Below are positions 44,286 through 46,244 of a DNA stretch of 46,244 bases, piece by piece (the first letter of the stretch is position 1; each line of letters starts with the position of its first letter). A model generated the notes under the pieces. It saw only the letters and a list, made by a program, of their open reading frames with translations, was not told the origin of the DNA and ran no database searches. Where the stretch lies: assembly GCA_947505055.1 (NCBI GenBank), contig CANNLO010000005.1, positions 1 through 46,244 on the forward strand. Reading direction: 5' to 3'. The position numbers were made by a program, and so were the translations under genes. The stretch comes from Methylococcaceae bacterium (lineage in GTDB: Bacteria; Pseudomonadota; Gammaproteobacteria; Methylococcales; Methylomonadaceae).

Positions 44286-44789
44286 TTGTCAGAGTGTCAT
44301 GTAAGCGTTGGCAAGATTTCTGGCGTTTTTGGTATAAAGGGATGGGTTAAGGTATTTTCCTTTACTGATCCAAGGGAAAATATTTTAACTTATTCTCCCT
44401 GGTTGCTAAAAAGAAACGACGAAACAAAGACGGTTACTATCGTTGATGGTCAGTTGCAGGGTAAGACAATTGTTGCCCAGTTGGCAGATATTAATGACAG
44501 GGATCAAGCAGAAAGTCTGATGGGATGGGATGTTTATATCCTTAAAAATCAACTGCCAAAAGCTCGTAAGGGTGAATATTACTGGTCTGATCTGATTGGA
44601 CTGAGCGTTGAGACTATCGATAATGTGAACTTAGGTTTGGTTGATGGTCTTCTTGAAACCGGGGCAAATGATGTGCTTATTGTCCAGGGCGATAGAGAAC
44701 GAGTAATTCCGTTTTTACAGGGACAAACAATTATTAATGTTGATTTGGAAGCCGGCAAGATTATTGTCGACTGGGATCCTGAGTTTTAA
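44286..44789 (+). CDS. rimM: ribosome maturation factor RimM
   Basis: 167 residues. It helps mature the 30S head and binds S19. The N-terminal RimM beta-barrel ([23 protein letters not shown]) and the C-terminal PRC barrel ([11 protein letters not shown], then [10 protein letters not shown], then VIPFL and IIVDWDPEF) are both complete. The start is taken as TTG 44286, because no in-frame ATG or GTG lies between the rpsP stop and the conserved region. The rare start and lack of a clear Shine-Dalgarno suggest lower translation than S16 and coupling to rpsP. Confidence 0.94.
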   Translation: MSECHVSVGKISGVFGIKGWVKVFSFTDPRENILTYSPWLLKRNDETKTVTIVDGQLQGKTIVAQLADINDRDQAESLMGWDVYILKNQLPKARKGEYYWSDLIGLSVETIDNVNLGLVDGLLETGANDVLIVQGDRERVIPFLQGQTIINVDLEAGKIIVDWDPEF

Positions 44790-44797
44790 TTATTGGT

Positions 44798-45535
44798 ATG
44801 CGGTTTGGTGTTGTAACATTATTTCCAGAAATGGTCGTTGCAGCTGCGGCTTTTGGCGTAACCGGCAGGGCAATAGAACGTAATATCGTCAGTTTGTCGG
44901 CATGGAATCCCAGGGATTATACAGTCGACAGGCACAGAACAGTTGATGATCGACCTTACGGTGGCGGTCCTGGCATGTTGATGAAGTATCAGCCATTACA
45001 TGATGCAGTAAATGCCGCAAAAAATGGGGGGGCTGATTTAGCTAAAGTAGTTTATTTAAGCCCTCAAGGTAAGCCAATAACACAAGCTTTACTGGCCGAT
45101 GCAAGCCAGGTATCGCATTTGATTTTGGTTGCCGGTCGCTATGAAGGCATTGATGAGCGTTTTGTCGAGCTAGATTGTGACGATGAATGGTCTATCGGTG
45201 ACTATGTTATCAGTGGCGGTGAGCTTGCTGCCTTAGTGGTGATTGATGCGGTAACGCGTTTATTGCCCGGTGTGCTTGGTGATGAAGATTCAGCCCAGCA
45301 AGACTCTCATAGCGACGGTTTACTGGATTGCCCGCATTTTACCAGGCCGGAACAAATTGCAGGACGATTGGTCCCTGAAGTTTTGATGGGGGGTAATCAC
45401 AAGGATATAGAGCGCTGGCGAATGAAACAGGCTTTAGGTCGAACCTGGCAGAGGCGACCGGATTTATTGAAAAAAAAGAATTTGAGTGCAGAGCAGGAAA
45501 AATTGCTCAGAGAATTTATTGTGGAGTTGGTTTAA
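44798..45535 (+). CDS. trmD: tRNA (guanine-N1-)-methyltransferase TrmD
   Basis: Methylates G37 next to the anticodon, preventing frameshifting. 245 residues, the SPOUT fold with a trefoil knot: TLFPEM at the start, [11 protein letters not shown], and the cofactor loops [26 protein letters not shown] and DEDS. The C-terminal [26 protein letters not shown] region carries tRNA contacts (quoted here as the span 45345-45420). Third gene of the operon, 8 nt after rimM. Confidence 0.96.
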   Translation: MRFGVVTLFPEMVVAAAAFGVTGRAIERNIVSLSAWNPRDYTVDRHRTVDDRPYGGGPGMLMKYQPLHDAVNAAKNGGADLAKVVYLSPQGKPITQALLADASQVSHLILVAGRYEGIDERFVELDCDDEWSIGDYVISGGELAALVVIDAVTRLLPGVLGDEDSAQQDSHSDGLLDCPHFTRPEQIAGRLVPEVLMGGNHKDIERWRMKQALGRTWQRRPDLLKKKNLSAEQEKLLREFIVELV

Positions 45536-45549
45536 ATTAAGGTGTGGTA

Positions 45550-45891
45550 ATGAGCAATATTATTGATGAATTGGAAGCAGAACAGCTGAAACAGATTCCT
45601 GACTTTGGTCCAGGTGATACGGTTGTTGTACAAGTTAAGGTAAAAGAAGGCGAGCGTGAAAGAATTCAGGCTTTTGAAGGTATTGTGATTGCAAAACGTA
45701 ATCGCGGTTTAAACTCGGCTTTTACAGTAAGAAAAATTTCACACGGTACAGGTGTTGAGCGTGTTTTTCAAACTCATAGCCCTATCATTAGCGAGATTAA
45801 TGTTAAGCGTCGTGGCGATGTTCGTCGTGCCAAGCTGTATTACTTGCGTGACTTGACTGGTAAAGCGGCCCGTATTAAAGAAAAACTTTAA
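45550..45891 (+). CDS. rplS: 50S ribosomal protein L19
   Basis: 113 residues from ATG 45550; AAGGTG (45539-45544) is well placed, while the in-frame GTG at 45544 overlaps it and is less likely. Family motifs: [40 protein letters not shown] and [19 protein letters not shown]19 lies at the 30S-50S interface. Last gene before the terminator. Confidence 0.97.
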   Translation: MSNIIDELEAEQLKQIPDFGPGDTVVVQVKVKEGERERIQAFEGIVIAKRNRGLNSAFTVRKISHGTGVERVFQTHSPIISEINVKRRGDVRRAKLYYLRDLTGKAARIKEKL

Positions 45892-45912
45892 TTAAGCTGG
45901 ATTACACGATCT

Positions 45913-45943
45913 AAAAAGGCAGCTTTTGAGCTGCCTTTTTTTT
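45913..45943 (+). terminator. strong intrinsic terminator of the rpsP-rplS operon
   Basis: AAAAAGGCAGCT (45913-45924), a 4-nt loop, the matching AGCTGCC arm and eight T residues (45936-45943), 22 nt after the rplS stop. Confidence 0.95.
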
Positions 45944-46004
45944 ATGGAAAATAGTCCGATTGACTTGTTTTAGATAATAAATACAGTGATTCAGGAGTAG
46001 TGTT

Positions 46005-46244
46005 ATGCCATTTAATATTCAGTGGGTAGAAAATGTGTTGGGAGATATTGACTTTAAAAGTCTTCAGACACCTGCCGGTCAACTTATGTTGCATAATCAG
46101 AATGGCGTAATTGTTCAAACAGATTGGTTGCCAAGTCGCAGAGTAAATCTATTGGCTGACAATGAGTTAAATCAGTATTGGCTGAATCCGGATAAAATCA
46201 TAAAAATAAGGCTGTTAAAACAGGGTACACCATTCAGAAATAAG
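46005..46244 (+). CDS. probable O6-alkylguanine-DNA alkyltransferase, N-terminal part
   Basis: An open frame from ATG 46005, with AGGAG at 45993-45997, runs off the right edge after 80 residues. FKSLQTPAGQLMLHNQNGVIVQTDW has the look of the Ogt/MGMT N-terminal ribonuclease-like domain, and the last residues KIRLLKQGTPFRNK match the conserved QGTPFQ..VW lead-in to the catalytic domain of this family. The active-site PCHRV lies outside the window, so activity cannot be judged. The enzyme would transfer O6-alkyl groups from guanine to itself in DNA repair. Confidence 0.7.
   Translation, partial: MPFNIQWVENVLGDIDFKSLQTPAGQLMLHNQNGVIVQTDWLPSRRVNLLADNELNQYWLNPDKIIKIRLLKQGTPFRNK

Noticed and set aside
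1..46244. CRISPR arrays, tRNA or rRNA genes, insertion sequences and prophage genes.
   Set aside because: I saw no regularly spaced identical direct repeats with spacers, no tRNA or rRNA sequence I could recognise, and no transposase, integrase or phage structural gene. A covariance-model and IS search would be needed to exclude small or decayed ones.

Overview
The window looks like chromosome of a gammaproteobacterial methylotroph, most likely a type I methanotroph of the Methylococcales. The grounds are an adjacent hps-phi pair (ribulose monophosphate, RuMP, formaldehyde fixation) followed by transketolase and transaldolase, and gammaproteobacterial housekeeping blocks: rne divergent from rluC-HAD-sppA, recC-recB-recD, and ypjD divergent from ffh-rpsP-rimM-trmD-rplS. 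No methane or methanol oxidation gene lies in the window, so the methanotroph label is inference.

Layout. 1-2.5 kb: end of a GT-C/TMTC-like membrane protein with TPRs, a small coiled-coil DUF1640 protein, a shared terminator and an inositol-monophosphatase family gene. 2.7-5.3 kb: dihydroxyacetone kinase subunits DhaL (+) and DhaK (-), convergent with overlapping stop codons, and a NagD-type HAD phosphatase upstream of dhaK. 5.6-12.4 kb: RuMP cluster hps-phi-tkt-X-Y-tal, with inverted repeats in the spacers. X and Y are not recognised. X has a signal peptide, a periplasmic domain, one membrane helix and a cytoplasmic tail with four copies of the motif [ST]-G-V-x-[KR]-Y-[LMVI]. Y is soluble and almost wholly built of 15 copies of the same motif, mostly spaced exactly 20 or 16 residues apart. 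This is the best candidate for an undescribed system: a membrane anchor plus a multivalent scaffold inside the sugar-phosphate cluster for formaldehyde assimilation.

12.6-21.9 kb: a DUF1097 membrane protein, a long AT-rich spacer, RNase E, RluC, a HAD phosphatase, SppA, a PepSY protein and an OmpR-family two-component pair split by a terminator. 22.1-31.2 kb: recC-recB-recD with ATGA overlaps. 31.8-37.3 kb: an isolated DUF4062 protein, an HDOD-REC-GGDEF diguanylate cyclase divergent from a YcgR-like PilZ protein, and a PerM-family transporter.

37.4-42.3 kb (minus strand): ypjD, then a tight three-gene operon of a group II PLP decarboxylase, an ATP-grasp protein and a fold-type I PLP enzyme. 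It looks like a small biosynthetic pathway of unknown product. 42.5-46.2 kb: ffh, the rpsP-rimM-trmD-rplS operon with a strong terminator, and the start of an O6-alkylguanine-DNA alkyltransferase cut by the window edge.
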